A stretch of DNA of 64,000 nt. Origin: Altererythrobacter sp. XM-24bin4. Its GTDB lineage: Bacteria > Pseudomonadota > Alphaproteobacteria > Sphingomonadales > Sphingomonadaceae. Position 1 is the stretch's first letter. Each line of letters starts with the position of its first letter. A program made the position numbers and the translations under genes. The DNA lies in NCBI GenBank assembly GCA_003149575.1, contig QCWG01000001.1:835183-899182 (forward strand), given 5' to 3'. Of this stretch, positions 7,542-16,318 are shown in pieces. The notes under the pieces are model-generated. The model searched no databases, was not told where the DNA came from, and was given only the letters and a program-made list of their open reading frames with translations.

Positions 7542-9305
7542 TTGGACAATCAGCGTAATCTATTGCTCGCGGTAGCACTTTCCGGCCTGCTCATCCTCGG
7601 TTGGGACCTGGGCATGCGGTATTTCTATCCGCAAGCCTCGCTTTCGGGACAGACCGAAGTGGTCGCGACCGGGAACGAAGCGCCAGCCACTGTTACCGCT
7701 CCGGGCAGCATTGAAACAGGCACTGCGGCGTCCGTTGCACCTGTGGATTTGGCCACCGCGCTTGCTGCGCCCGAACGTGTCCGCATTGCTGCACCGCGCG
7801 TCGAAGGATCGATCAATCTGGTCGGTGCGCGGATCGACGATATCGAGCTGAAAGATCACCGTGCGATTGTCGATGAAGACAGCGGCCCGGTTCAGCTATT
7901 CGCGCCGCAAGGCACGCCGGAACAGTATTTCGCCCAGTTCGGCTGGGTCGGGCAGGGCGTAACGCTGCCAACCGCCAACACTGTCTGGCAGGCTTCAGGA
8001 GAAGCTCTGACGGCTGATAACCCGGTCACGCTGACGCATGACAATGGTGAAGGGCAGACTTTCACCATCACGCTGTCAATCGATGACAACTACATGATCA
8101 CTGCACAGCAGGCGGTGTCCAACAACGGTGCTGGTCCGATTGTGGTTCGCCCGTTTGGTTTGATCAACCGTACTTCGGCGACCGCCAGTGCGAGCACTTT
8201 TATTGCGCATGCTGGCCCGATGGGTGGGTTTGGTGACACGATCGAATATGGTCCTGACTATGACGATCTGATCGAAGATGGCACGCACACACCTGAAGGC
8301 GGTGCGCCAGATTGGCTGGGCTTTTCCGATATCTATTGGCTCGGTGCGCTGATCCCTGGCGAGGGCGGCGATGCCACAGCCGGGTACCGTTCGCTCGGCA
8401 ACAACATCTTCCGTGCAGACCTGATTTACGCGCCGGTGACGGTGCCTGCGGGTAGCAGCGTGACCAGTTCGTCAAAGCTCTTCGCAGGTGCCAAAGAAAG
8501 CGCGCTGCTCGATAGTTATCGCGACAATCTGGGGATCCAGAATTTCGGCAAAGCGGTCGATTGGGGCTGGTTCGAATGGTTCGTGAAACCGATGCTGTGG
8601 TTGCTGCGTACGCTGTACGAATTCCTCGGTAACTTCGGTGTCGCGATTATCGCGTTGACGGTCATTATTCGCGGTCTCCTGTTCCCGATTGCGCAAAAAC
8701 AATTCGCCAGCATGGCCGCGATGAAAGCTGTTCAGCCGAAGATGAAGGCGATCCAGGATCGCTACAAGGACGACAAGCAGAAGCAGCAGCAAGAGGTGAT
8801 GAAGCTGTACAAGGATGAGGGGGTCAACCCGCTCGCCGGCTGTTTGCCGCTGCTGATCCAGATCCCGATCTTCTTCGCGCTTTACAAGGCACTGATCCTT
8901 GCGATCGAAATGCGCCACAAGCCTTTTATCTTTTGGATCGAAGATTTGTCTGCGCCCGATCCGGCAAAGATCCTGAACCTGTTTGGCTTGTTGCCGTTTG
9001 ACCCACCGGGTTTCCTTGGAATTGGCGTTCTGGCCGTGTTGCTGGGCATTACCATGTGGGCAACGTTCAAGTTGAACCCGACTGCGATGGACCCGGTTCA
9101 GCAGCAGATCTTCAACTTCATGCCGTGGATCCTGATGTTCGTGATGGCACCTTTCGCGGCTGGACTGCTGCTATACTGGGTAACGTCCAACTTGCTCACA
9201 CTCGCGCAGCAGAAATATCTCTATTCCAAGCATCCGCAATTGCGGGCGCAGGCAGAGAAGGACAAGGCCGAGCAAGAGCGAACCAAAGCGCGCGAAGGCA
9301 AATAG
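7542..9305 (+). CDS. yidC: Membrane protein insertase YidC
   Basis: The 587-residue protein has the layout of a Gram-negative YidC: first membrane segment near residues 6-25, a periplasmic beta-supersandwich domain to about 345, then the conserved 60KD_IMP insertase core with five further segments. Markers are FGVAIIALTVIIR, KQFASMAAMKAVQPKM, PLAGCLPLLIQIPIF and LLYWVTSNLL. It works with SecYEG or alone to insert inner-membrane proteins. The start is a TTG (TTGGACAATCAG), the usual MDNQRN N-terminus. It follows yidD by 61 bases and is followed by engB after three bases. Confidence 0.97.
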   Translation: MDNQRNLLLAVALSGLLILGWDLGMRYFYPQASLSGQTEVVATGNEAPATVTAPGSIETGTAASVAPVDLATALAAPERVRIAAPRVEGSINLVGARIDDIELKDHRAIVDEDSGPVQLFAPQGTPEQYFAQFGWVGQGVTLPTANTVWQASGEALTADNPVTLTHDNGEGQTFTITLSIDDNYMITAQQAVSNNGAGPIVVRPFGLINRTSATASASTFIAHAGPMGGFGDTIEYGPDYDDLIEDGTHTPEGGAPDWLGFSDIYWLGALIPGEGGDATAGYRSLGNNIFRADLIYAPVTVPAGSSVTSSSKLFAGAKESALLDSYRDNLGIQNFGKAVDWGWFEWFVKPMLWLLRTLYEFLGNFGVAIIALTVIIRGLLFPIAQKQFASMAAMKAVQPKMKAIQDRYKDDKQKQQQEVMKLYKDEGVNPLAGCLPLLIQIPIFFALYKALILAIEMRHKPFIFWIEDLSAPDPAKILNLFGLLPFDPPGFLGIGVLAVLLGITMWATFKLNPTAMDPVQQQIFNFMPWILMFVMAPFAAGLLLYWVTSNLLTLAQQKYLYSKHPQLRAQAEKDKAEQERTKAREGK

Positions 9306-9308
9306 GCA

Positions 9309-9980
9309 GTGAGCCCGGAGGAGCAGAAAGCGCAGGAATACCGCGAACGGGCAGCGTCCAAGCTGTTTTCCGGGCGTGTGGACTTCCTGCTGTCTGCCCC
9401 CCAGCTCAAGTTCCTGCCTGAACCGACTGTGCCGGAGATCGCCTTTTGCGGGCGTTCCAATGTTGGCAAGAGCTCGCTTCTGAATGCGCTGACCGGGCGC
9501 AAGGCGATTGCGCGCGCTTCGGTGACGCCGGGCCGCACGCAAGAACTCAATTTCTTTGAAGTTGGCGAACCCACATTGTTCCGTCTGGTTGACATGCCCG
9601 GCTATGGTTTCGCCAAGGCTCCACCCAAAGTGGTCGAGAAATGGAAGCGGCTCGTTCGCGACTATTTGCGCGGGCGCCAGGTGCTGCAACGCAATCTTGT
9701 GCTTGTCGATAGCCGCCACGGGCTGAAAGACGTCGATCGCGAGATGATAAAGATGCTCGATGAAAGCGCCGTCGGCTATCGCATCGTCCTGACCAAGGCG
9801 GACAAGATCAAGAAGTCAGAGCTCGACAAGACGGTTGCTGCCGTGTCGGCAGAAGCGAAGAAACACATCGCGGCTTTCCCGCGAGTGCACGTGACCAGCA
9901 GTGAGAAGGGCATGGGGATTGCTGAATTACGCGCTGCAGTGATTGAGGATGCGCTGGGCGCTGATTGGGCCGACAGCTAG
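9309..9980 (+). CDS. engB: Ribosome biogenesis GTPase EngB/YsxC
   Basis: The 223-residue TRAFAC GTPase is needed for late assembly of the large ribosomal subunit. G1 is GRSNVGKS at 48-55, G2 lies in SVTPGRTQ, G3 is DMPG, and G4 is TKAD. The length is normal. It starts with GTG three bases after the yidC stop, so it belongs to the same operon. It closes the rpmH block; the next gene is on the opposite strand. Confidence 0.95.
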   Translation: MSPEEQKAQEYRERAASKLFSGRVDFLLSAPQLKFLPEPTVPEIAFCGRSNVGKSSLLNALTGRKAIARASVTPGRTQELNFFEVGEPTLFRLVDMPGYGFAKAPPKVVEKWKRLVRDYLRGRQVLQRNLVLVDSRHGLKDVDREMIKMLDESAVGYRIVLTKADKIKKSELDKTVAAVSAEAKKHIAAFPRVHVTSSEKGMGIAELRAAVIEDALGADWADS

Positions 9981-9992
9981 GTCGCAAACCGG

Positions 9993-10412
9993 CTATTTTG
10001 CGAATAACTGGGCATCGTCCGCGAAGGCTTTGAACTCCAATGCATTGCCTGCTGGATCGCGAAAGAACATCGTTGCCTGTTCGCCCGGCTGGCCTTTGAA
10101 GCGCACAGTTGGCTCGATCACGAACTCGGTTCCTGCGGTGCGCAAACGATCCGCCAGCGCCTGCCAATCCTCCATCGTCAGTACGATGCCGAAATGCGGC
10201 ACAGGCACACCGAGCCCATCAACGTGATTGCTGGCACGGTCTCCTGCTTGCCCCGGTGCGAGATGCGTGACGATCTGGTGTCCGTAAAAATCGAAGTCGA
10301 TCCATTCGTCTGAACTGCGCCCCTCCGCACACCCCATCACACTGCCATAAAAATCGCGCGCTGCGGCAAGATCGTCGACCGGAAAGGCCAAGTGAAATGG
10401 GCGCAATGACAT
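9993..10412 (-). CDS. VOC family (glyoxalase/dioxygenase fold) protein
   Basis: The 139-residue protein shows two beta-alpha-beta-beta-beta repeats of the vicinal-oxygen-chelate fold: [23 protein letters not shown] and later [20 protein letters not shown], ending in [16 protein letters not shown]. The metal ligands would be H7, the region of H54/H66 and the E in LEFK. Members are glyoxalases, dioxygenases or resistance proteins; the substrate is not clear. The open frame extends 21 codons up, but the ATG at 10412 has AAGGAG in front and gives the normal domain start. Confidence 0.8.
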   Translation of the reverse strand: MSLRPFHLAFPVDDLAAARDFYGSVMGCAEGRSSDEWIDFDFYGHQIVTHLAPGQAGDRASNHVDGLGVPVPHFGIVLTMEDWQALADRLRTAGTEFVIEPTVRFKGQPGEQATMFFRDPAGNALEFKAFADDAQLFAK

Positions 10413-10514
10413 CTGACAAATGCTCCTTTTTGCGCATCCCAGCCTGTTCAGGCTCGACAGCGAATAAATGAACACTTAGGGCAAGCGAGCATTCAAGCGC
10501 AAGGTGGAGCATTC

Positions 10515-11183
10515 ATGAAACTGATTATCGGCAACAAGAATTATTCGAGCTGGTCCTTGCGCGGTTGGCTGGCGGCCAAACAATCAGGGCTCCATTTCGA
10601 AGAGATCATCGTCCCGATGTTCGGTGAGGAATGGCAGCAGAAGAAACAAAGCGAAGATGGCGGGATGATGCCCTCGCATGGCAAGGTTCCGATCCTGTGG
10701 GATGGAGACACTGTTGTGTGGGACAGTCTCGCGATCATGGAATATCTCAGCGACAAGGTTGGCCGCGACCGCTTCTGGCCCAAGGACGAAAGCGCTCGGG
10801 GAATGGCGCGGGCTATTGTGGCAGAGATGCACAGCTCGTTCGGTTCGCTTCGCCGCGAATTGCCGATGAACGTACGCCGCCGGTTCGAATTGCAGTCGGT
10901 CAACGATGAAACCAAGCAAGACGTTGTGCGGATATTATCACTGTGGGCAGAGGCCCGATCTCGCCATGGCAGCGGCGGACCCTTCCTTTTCGGCACATAT
11001 GGCGCGACTGACATCTTCTATGCGCCGATCGTTTCTCGCTTCATAACCTATGGCATTGGCGTTCCCGGCTTCGCGCAAGCCTATATGGAAGCCATTTGGG
11101 AGCATGAGTGGACGCAGGAATGGATTTCTGCTTCCGAGAATGAAGAATGGGTGATCGAACAATACGAGACAGTCGGCGAATGA
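10515..11183 (+). CDS. Glutathione S-transferase family protein
   Basis: A 222-residue cytosolic protein with an N-terminal thioredoxin-like domain (KLIIGNKNYSSWSLRGWLAAKQ, then VPILWDGDTVVWDSLAIMEYL, the glutathione-binding cis-proline and E/DS pair) and an all-helical C-terminal domain. The SSWS motif supplies the catalytic serine candidates. It probably conjugates or reduces electrophiles; the substrate is unknown. It overlaps the next gene by four bases (ATGA at 11180-11183). Confidence 0.88.
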   Translation: MKLIIGNKNYSSWSLRGWLAAKQSGLHFEEIIVPMFGEEWQQKKQSEDGGMMPSHGKVPILWDGDTVVWDSLAIMEYLSDKVGRDRFWPKDESARGMARAIVAEMHSSFGSLRRELPMNVRRRFELQSVNDETKQDVVRILSLWAEARSRHGSGGPFLFGTYGATDIFYAPIVSRFITYGIGVPGFAQAYMEAIWEHEWTQEWISASENEEWVIEQYETVGE

Positions 11184-12064
11184 TGCAGCGCGCCATCGGT
11201 AGCTTGGTAGCGGCGCTGGCGTTACTTGTCGCTCCTGTGCAGGCCGGAGCCTGGGGTTTTTATGCGCATGGTGTGACGGCAGACATCGCCTACGCCAATG
11301 TCAGCCCGCAAACTCGCGCCAAGATCAACGAACTCTTGCGACAAGAGGCTATGCTGGGCACGCCTGAATGCCGGATACGCACGATCGCGGAGGCTTCGGT
11401 TTGGCCCGATTGTGTGCGCAACACCTTGTGGCGCTGGGGTTATACCGCAGCCTGGCACTATCGCACGACACCGATTTGCGAAGCATACAATCCGCGCGCC
11501 AATTGTTCGGGCGGGAACTGTGTGACGGCGCAGATCGAACGCAGCCATCGCATTCTGGCAGATGAAAGGCTGCCCGCGCATATTCGCCTCGAAGCACTTG
11601 CCTTCATGGTGCATTTCGCAGGCGATATTCACATGCCGCTCCATTCGGGCGACAAGGATGACCGCGGCGGCAATGACCGCGTGACCGATTATGGAATTGT
11701 GCCGGACCGCAATCTGCATTCGATCTGGGATGGCCCACTGGCAGAACGCGCCATCACTACCGGGCCGGACAAGGTGCTGCGGCGTTATTCGGCTGAGGAA
11801 CGCAAAGAACTGGGCGGAGGAACCCCGGCGGACTGGGGCCGCGAAAGCTGGCAGATTTCGCGTGATATAGTCTACCCCAATGCCTTCGATGTGGATGATC
11901 CCTGCGCGAGCGATTTGCCCAGTGAAACCGCACTGACGCAGGATGACATTGTCGAAGCAGGGCCGGTAGCGCGCCGCCGGGTGCAGCAAGCGGGCATTCG
12001 TATCGCGGAACTGCTGGAGAGCGCCTTTGCGCCCGGCCCCCTGCCAGTCGAGGATCGCCGATGA
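11180..12064 (+). CDS. Secreted S1/P1 nuclease
   Basis: The 294-residue protein has a signal peptide cut at about residue 24, which exposes W25 as the mature N-terminus, the first zinc ligand of the S1/P1 family. H30 (YAHG) and the cluster H145-x3-D149-x-H151-x3-H155 in HFAGDIHMPLH give the remaining trinuclear zinc site. Such enzymes cut single-stranded DNA and RNA in the periplasm or outside for nucleotide scavenging. ATG at 11180 overlaps the GST stop, a second ATG follows directly, and the stop overlaps dapE by four bases. The link between GST, nuclease and dapE looks positional only. Confidence 0.88.
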   Translation: MMQRAIGSLVAALALLVAPVQAGAWGFYAHGVTADIAYANVSPQTRAKINELLRQEAMLGTPECRIRTIAEASVWPDCVRNTLWRWGYTAAWHYRTTPICEAYNPRANCSGGNCVTAQIERSHRILADERLPAHIRLEALAFMVHFAGDIHMPLHSGDKDDRGGNDRVTDYGIVPDRNLHSIWDGPLAERAITTGPDKVLRRYSAEERKELGGGTPADWGRESWQISRDIVYPNAFDVDDPCASDLPSETALTQDDIVEAGPVARRRVQQAGIRIAELLESAFAPGPLPVEDRR

Positions 12065-13194
12065 GCGCTGCTCTCGACTATGCGCAGCGGCTGATCGGCG
12101 CTCAGAGCGTAACGCCAGCAAGGGGCGAAGTGTTCGATGTGTTGGAGCAGATGCTGACGCCGCTTGGTTTTGCCGTGCACCGTTTCACGCGCGGCGATGG
12201 CGAGGAAGGATTAGACGAGGCACCGGTCGAAAACCTGTTCGCCATCCGGCACGGACCGGAAGGCGCGAAGCATTTCGCCTTCGCAGGGCACGTTGATGTT
12301 GTACCGCCGGGTGAAGGTTGGGCGAGCGCGCCGTTTGAGCCTGAAATTCGCGGCGATCTGCTCTACGGACGCGGCGCGGTGGACATGAAAGGCGCGATCG
12401 CAGCGATGGTTGCGGCGGTCGCCGATGTCCCGCCAGAGTCCGGAACGATCAGTTTCATCATCACCGGTGATGAAGAAGGCCCCGCGCTGCATGGGACACG
12501 CGCCTTGATCGATTACATGCACGAGCAAGGCATTCAGCCTGACCTGTGCCTGGTGGGCGAGCCGACCAGCGTGAATCAGTTGGGCGATATGATGAAAATC
12601 GGACGACGCGGCTCGGTCAATATCTGGCTCGAGGTCGACGGCACACAAGGGCATGTCGCCTATCCGCATCTGGCCGACAATCCGTTGCCGCGCATGGTCA
12701 CAATCTTGTCCGAGCTTAACAAGCTGCATCTTGATGACGGCACGGACTGGTTTCAGCCAAGCAATCTCGAAATCACCGAAGTCGATGTGCCCAATCGCGC
12801 GCACAACGTCATTCCGGCCAAGGCCAAGGCACGCATTTCAATCCGCTTCAATGATCAGCATTCGGGCGCATCGCTTTCGAAGCGCGTGGTTGAGATTGCA
12901 ACGAAGCACGGCGGTACCGCGCGGCCGGTTATTTCCGGCGAACCCTTCCTGACCCCGCCGGGAGTTTTCTCCCACATCATTTCACAAGCGGTTGAGGCCG
13001 AAACGGGTCTGAAGCCCGAAGCCTCGACTACGGGTGGCACATCCGATGCGCGGTTCCTGCGCGCTGTATGCCCGGTGATCGAGTTCGGGCTTTGCAACGC
13101 CACCATGCACAAGCGCGACGAAGCGGTTGCAGTGGCTGACCTCGACACGCTAAGCCGTATTTACGCACGCATTGCGCAAGCCGCGCTGGCATAA
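12061..13194 (+). CDS. dapE: Succinyl-diaminopimelate desuccinylase
   Basis: The 377-residue M20-type enzyme hydrolyses N-succinyl-LL-diaminopimelate to LL-diaminopimelate in the lysine and peptidoglycan pathway. Zinc ligands and catalytic residues are visible: H77 and D79 in FAGHVDVVPPG, D108 in GAVDMKG, E138-E139 in GDEEG. TTGGTSDARF and the C-terminal MHKRDE motif are DapE-specific. Length matches. dapB, a later window neighbour (15543-16283), acts earlier in the same pathway. Confidence 0.95.
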   Translation: MSAALDYAQRLIGAQSVTPARGEVFDVLEQMLTPLGFAVHRFTRGDGEEGLDEAPVENLFAIRHGPEGAKHFAFAGHVDVVPPGEGWASAPFEPEIRGDLLYGRGAVDMKGAIAAMVAAVADVPPESGTISFIITGDEEGPALHGTRALIDYMHEQGIQPDLCLVGEPTSVNQLGDMMKIGRRGSVNIWLEVDGTQGHVAYPHLADNPLPRMVTILSELNKLHLDDGTDWFQPSNLEITEVDVPNRAHNVIPAKAKARISIRFNDQHSGASLSKRVVEIATKHGGTARPVISGEPFLTPPGVFSHIISQAVEAETGLKPEASTTGGTSDARFLRAVCPVIEFGLCNATMHKRDEAVAVADLDTLSRIYARIAQAALA

Positions 13195-13215
13195 AACACA
13201 ACGAGAGGGGCGCTC

Positions 13216-14451
13216 ATGAAAGCCTGGTTTGCAATTCCACTTTGGCAGCGCGTGATTGGCGCGTTGATCCTGGGCACCCTGACTGGCTGGTTCTGGGGGC
13301 CGGGCGCGGAAAGTATCAAGATCATTGGCGATATCTTTATCGCTTTCATCAAGATGCTGGTCGTCCCGCTGATCTTTTTCAGTCTGGTCGCGGGCGTGGC
13401 CAGCATTGGCGATCTGCGCAAGCTCGGCAGCGTCGGCTGGCGCGCCTTATTGCTGTTCGTTGTGACAGGCCAGATGGCTGTATGGCTCGGCCTTGGCCTT
13501 GGCACCTTTATGCAGCCAGGGGCGGGCGTTGATACTTCCTCTATCGATATGGGAGCCGTTCCCCCACCGAACGATACGAGCTGGCGCGAGATGTTGCTGG
13601 GCATCGTCCCCCAGAGCCCCGTTCAGACAATGGCGGACGTCAACGTACTTCCGTTGATCGTGTTTTCTCTGCTGCTCGGCATTGGTATCCTGATGGCGAA
13701 GGAAGAAGGCGAACCGGTTCAGCGGATCTTCGATTCCGGTGCGGTCATCATGCAGAAAGTCACGATGATTGTGATGGAGCTAACGCCGTTCGGTGTCTTT
13801 GCGCTGATGGCTTGGGTGGCCGGCACGCTTGGCCTGGACGCGCTTGGCGCACTCGGCAAGCTGGTGTTCCTGAACTACCTCGGCTGTTTGCTCATCATTG
13901 GTCTGATCTATTCCTCGATGATCAAATTCATCGCCAAACTGCCTGTGATCGATTTCTTCCGCGGGATCGTGGATGCGATCGCTGTCAGCTATTCGACTGC
14001 TAGCTCCAACGCCACGCTGCCGGTGACGCTGCGCTGCGCCGAGCGCAATCTGGGGATCAGCAATTCGGTTGCCAGTTTCGTGATTTCATTGGGTGCGACG
14101 ATCAACATGAACGGCACCGCAATGTATCTGGGGCTCGCAACACTATTCGGGGCGCAGATCTTCGGTGTGGATCTAAGCTGGGGCGATTATTTCCTCATTT
14201 CGATCCTTGCGACACTTGGCGCAATCGGCGCAGCCGGCATTCCGGGCGCTGGCCTGATCATGATGGCTCTCGTGTTTGGCGCTGTGGGTGTGCCGCTCGA
14301 AACGATCGCTTTCGTGGCGGGCGTTGACCGGATCATGGACATGATGCGCACCACCACCAATGTCAGTGGTGACGCGGCAGTGGCAACGACTGTTGCCAGC
14401 CTGACGAACGAGATTGACCGTGCCGAAATGATCAGCGCGGATGATGTCTAG
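13216..14451 (+). CDS. Dicarboxylate/amino acid:cation symporter (DAACS family)
   Basis: The 411-residue inner-membrane protein has the GltPh/DctA fold: six N-terminal helices, then the transport core with the serine-rich hairpin STASSNATLPV near 260, NMNGTAMY near 297, the second hairpin GAAGIPGAGL, and DRIMDMMRTTTNVSGD at the end. Members carry glutamate, aspartate or C4-dicarboxylates with sodium or protons. The TTTNV.GD end is typical for sodium/glutamate type, but the substrate cannot be fixed from sequence alone. It begins 21 bases after dapE and may be co-transcribed. Confidence 0.9.
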   Translation: MKAWFAIPLWQRVIGALILGTLTGWFWGPGAESIKIIGDIFIAFIKMLVVPLIFFSLVAGVASIGDLRKLGSVGWRALLLFVVTGQMAVWLGLGLGTFMQPGAGVDTSSIDMGAVPPPNDTSWREMLLGIVPQSPVQTMADVNVLPLIVFSLLLGIGILMAKEEGEPVQRIFDSGAVIMQKVTMIVMELTPFGVFALMAWVAGTLGLDALGALGKLVFLNYLGCLLIIGLIYSSMIKFIAKLPVIDFFRGIVDAIAVSYSTASSNATLPVTLRCAERNLGISNSVASFVISLGATINMNGTAMYLGLATLFGAQIFGVDLSWGDYFLISILATLGAIGAAGIPGAGLIMMALVFGAVGVPLETIAFVAGVDRIMDMMRTTTNVSGDAAVATTVASLTNEIDRAEMISADDV

Positions 14452-14454
14452 GGC

Positions 14455-14810
14455 CTAGTCGGGTTCGGCAGCTTCGGCTTCAGGCCGGGCTGTTTCATCG
14501 GCTTTGCCTGGCTCTTCGGTAGGCAGCTCCTCTTCGGGGCCAACCGCCTCTAACTGTGCTTCTTCAGGAGCCGCGGGCTCGTCTCCCGGGCAATTCAGCT
14601 TGCACCGCGCAGAAGCCGAATTACGTAGCCGCCCACTGACCCGGATCGTGGCGCCGTTGATACTGCCGCGAACTGCGTTGCCTAGCCCGCTTGACGCCCG
14701 CCCGGTGCCAGCGCCACAGCTCCTTCAGCTGCGGCCTGCGCATGAGCTGAACTGGCAGTGGCGCTCGCAACAGTGACGGAAACCGCGGCGAGAATAATGC
14801 GGCCAATCAT
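14455..14810 (-). pseudogene. Frameshifted small secreted protein gene
   Basis: On the minus strand from 14810 a good signal peptide is encoded (MIGRIILAAVSVTVASATAS, then SAHAQAAAEGAVALAPG), but that frame stops after 42 codons at 14682. The neighbouring frame is open from just before that point to the TAG at 14455-14457 and encodes GSINGATIRVSGRLR, a CKLNC cysteine pair and an acidic, proline- and glutamate-rich tail. Joined by a one-base shift in the GC-rich run near 14690-14705, the product would have about 115 residues. This stretch is otherwise without a gene for 430 bases. A sequencing error is possible. Confidence 0.4.
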
Positions 14811-14881
14811 GGGCAATCCGCCCTTCGTCCAGGGGGATGATTGTGGACCTTGCGCGCAGACTTGGTAAATGGCGCGCCAGA

Positions 14882-15532
14882 TCAACGCCCCTTCGGTTTC
14901 TCCAGCACTTTCTTGCGGAAGCTGCAAAGATCAACCAATTGGCATCGCCAGCATTCGGGCGTGCGCGCTTTGCAGGTGTAGCGGCCGTGCAGGATCAGCC
15001 AGTGATGTGCGTGTAGGCGAAACGGTTGCGGTACACGCTTTTCTAGCTTCTCTTCCACTTTCTCTGGCGTCTTGCCTTTGGCCAATCCCGTGCGATTGCC
15101 AACCCGCAGGATATGCGTATCGACCGCGAAGGTCTCCTGCTTGAACCAGCAATTGAGCACGACATTGGCGGTCTTGCGACCCACACCGGGCAGCCGCACC
15201 AGATCTTCGCGCGTGTCCGGCACTTCACCGCCATAATCGTCAATCAACAGTTGGCTGAGTGCGATCACGTTCTTTGCCTTGGAATTGAACAGCCCGATGG
15301 TCTTGATGTGCTCGATCAATCCGTCGAGCCCGAGGTCGAGCATTTGCTGCGGCGTTTTCACCTTCTGAAACAGCGCGCGCGTTGCCTTGTTCACCCCGAT
15401 ATCGGTGGCTTGCGCGGATAGCGCTACGGCCACGACCAGCTGATAGGCATTGCCATATTCCAGCTCTGTCTCTGGTTCGGGATTGTCTTCGGCCAAGCGG
15501 CGGAAGAACTCAAAAATCTGGTCTTTCGTCAT
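14882..15532 (-). CDS. nth: Endonuclease III
   Basis: The 216-residue DNA glycosylase/AP lyase removes oxidised pyrimidines in base-excision repair. The helix-hairpin-helix LPGVGRK holds the catalytic lysine K120 and D138 lies in VDTHILR. The 4Fe-4S cluster cysteines C187, C194, C197 and C203 have the expected 6-2-5 spacing. It lies ten bases after the dapB gene's stop reading direction (dapB ends at 15543 on the same strand upstream), so the order is dapB then nth in one unit. Confidence 0.96.
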   Translation of the reverse strand: MTKDQIFEFFRRLAEDNPEPETELEYGNAYQLVVAVALSAQATDIGVNKATRALFQKVKTPQQMLDLGLDGLIEHIKTIGLFNSKAKNVIALSQLLIDDYGGEVPDTREDLVRLPGVGRKTANVVLNCWFKQETFAVDTHILRVGNRTGLAKGKTPEKVEEKLEKRVPQPFRLHAHHWLILHGRYTCKARTPECWRCQLVDLCSFRKKVLEKPKGR

Positions 15533-15542
15533 GGTGGTTCGA

Positions 15543-16283
15543 TTAGAGCCCCAGCACTTGCGCCATGGTGTAACGGCCCGGCGCTTTGCCGATCAGCCAT
15601 TCCGCACCGCGCACTGCACCGCGGGCAAAGATCATCCGGTCCTCTGCGGTGTGCGACAGCGTAATGCGCTCTTCATTGCCGGCAAAGATAACGCTGTGCT
15701 CCCCAGCCACGGTCCCGCCGCGCAGGGTTGCAAAACCAATCGCACCCTCGCGCCGTGCGCCGGTTTGCCCATGTCGCCCGCTGTCCATGGTATCGGACAG
15801 GGAAACCCCGCGTGCTTCGGCTGCCGCTTCGCCCAACAGCTTGGCCGTACCCGATGGTGCGTCAACCTTGGCCCGGTGATGCATCTCCAGAATCTCGATA
15901 TCCCAGCCCTGGCCCAGCTTCGCCGAAGCTTCGCGCACGAGATGCGCGAGCAGCGTTACGCCCAGCGAGGTATTGCCCGTCTGCAGCACAGGGATGGTAT
16001 CGGCAGCCTCTGCCAGCATTACGCAATGGTCTTGTTGTAGCCCTGTTGTCCCGACCAGGATCGGGATACGCGCGGTCTTGGCTGCGTCGAGATTTTCCTG
16101 CAGCGCTTCGGGTGCGGAAAAGTCGACAAGCACATCGCATTGCGTCGCTAACGGTACCGGATTGCCGCCGGCATCCACACCAATCTGCATAGTATGGCCG
16201 GCCTCCGCGATCACAGCTGCCAAAGCGCGGCCCATCCGTCCCTTGTACCCGATCACGCCGAACCGCTTTGCAGAATCTGTCAT
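15543..16283 (-). CDS. dapB: 4-hydroxy-tetrahydrodipicolinate reductase
   Basis: The 246-residue enzyme reduces hydroxy-tetrahydrodipicolinate with NAD(P)H in lysine and diaminopimelate synthesis. The nucleotide loop GYKGRMG is at 12-18. The catalytic signature EMHHRAKVDAPSGTAK contains H135 and K139. VGTTG and GNTSLGV are further DapB marks. The length is slightly short of the E. coli enzyme but normal for alphaproteobacteria. It is divergent from the sirtuin gene with a 35-base gap and is followed by nth. Confidence 0.96.
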   Translation of the reverse strand: MTDSAKRFGVIGYKGRMGRALAAVIAEAGHTMQIGVDAGGNPVPLATQCDVLVDFSAPEALQENLDAAKTARIPILVGTTGLQQDHCVMLAEAADTIPVLQTGNTSLGVTLLAHLVREASAKLGQGWDIEILEMHHRAKVDAPSGTAKLLGEAAAEARGVSLSDTMDSGRHGQTGARREGAIGFATLRGGTVAGEHSVIFAGNEERITLSHTAEDRMIFARGAVRGAEWLIGKAPGRYTMAQVLGL

Positions 16284-16318
16284 TGCCTTGCCTCCGTTTC
16301 GCGTGCTTCATGCGGCAG

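Noticed and set aside
8472..8918. Minus-strand 148-codon frame over yidC
   Set aside because: Antisense to a well-conserved part of yidC and composed of low-complexity H/L/Q/R runs.
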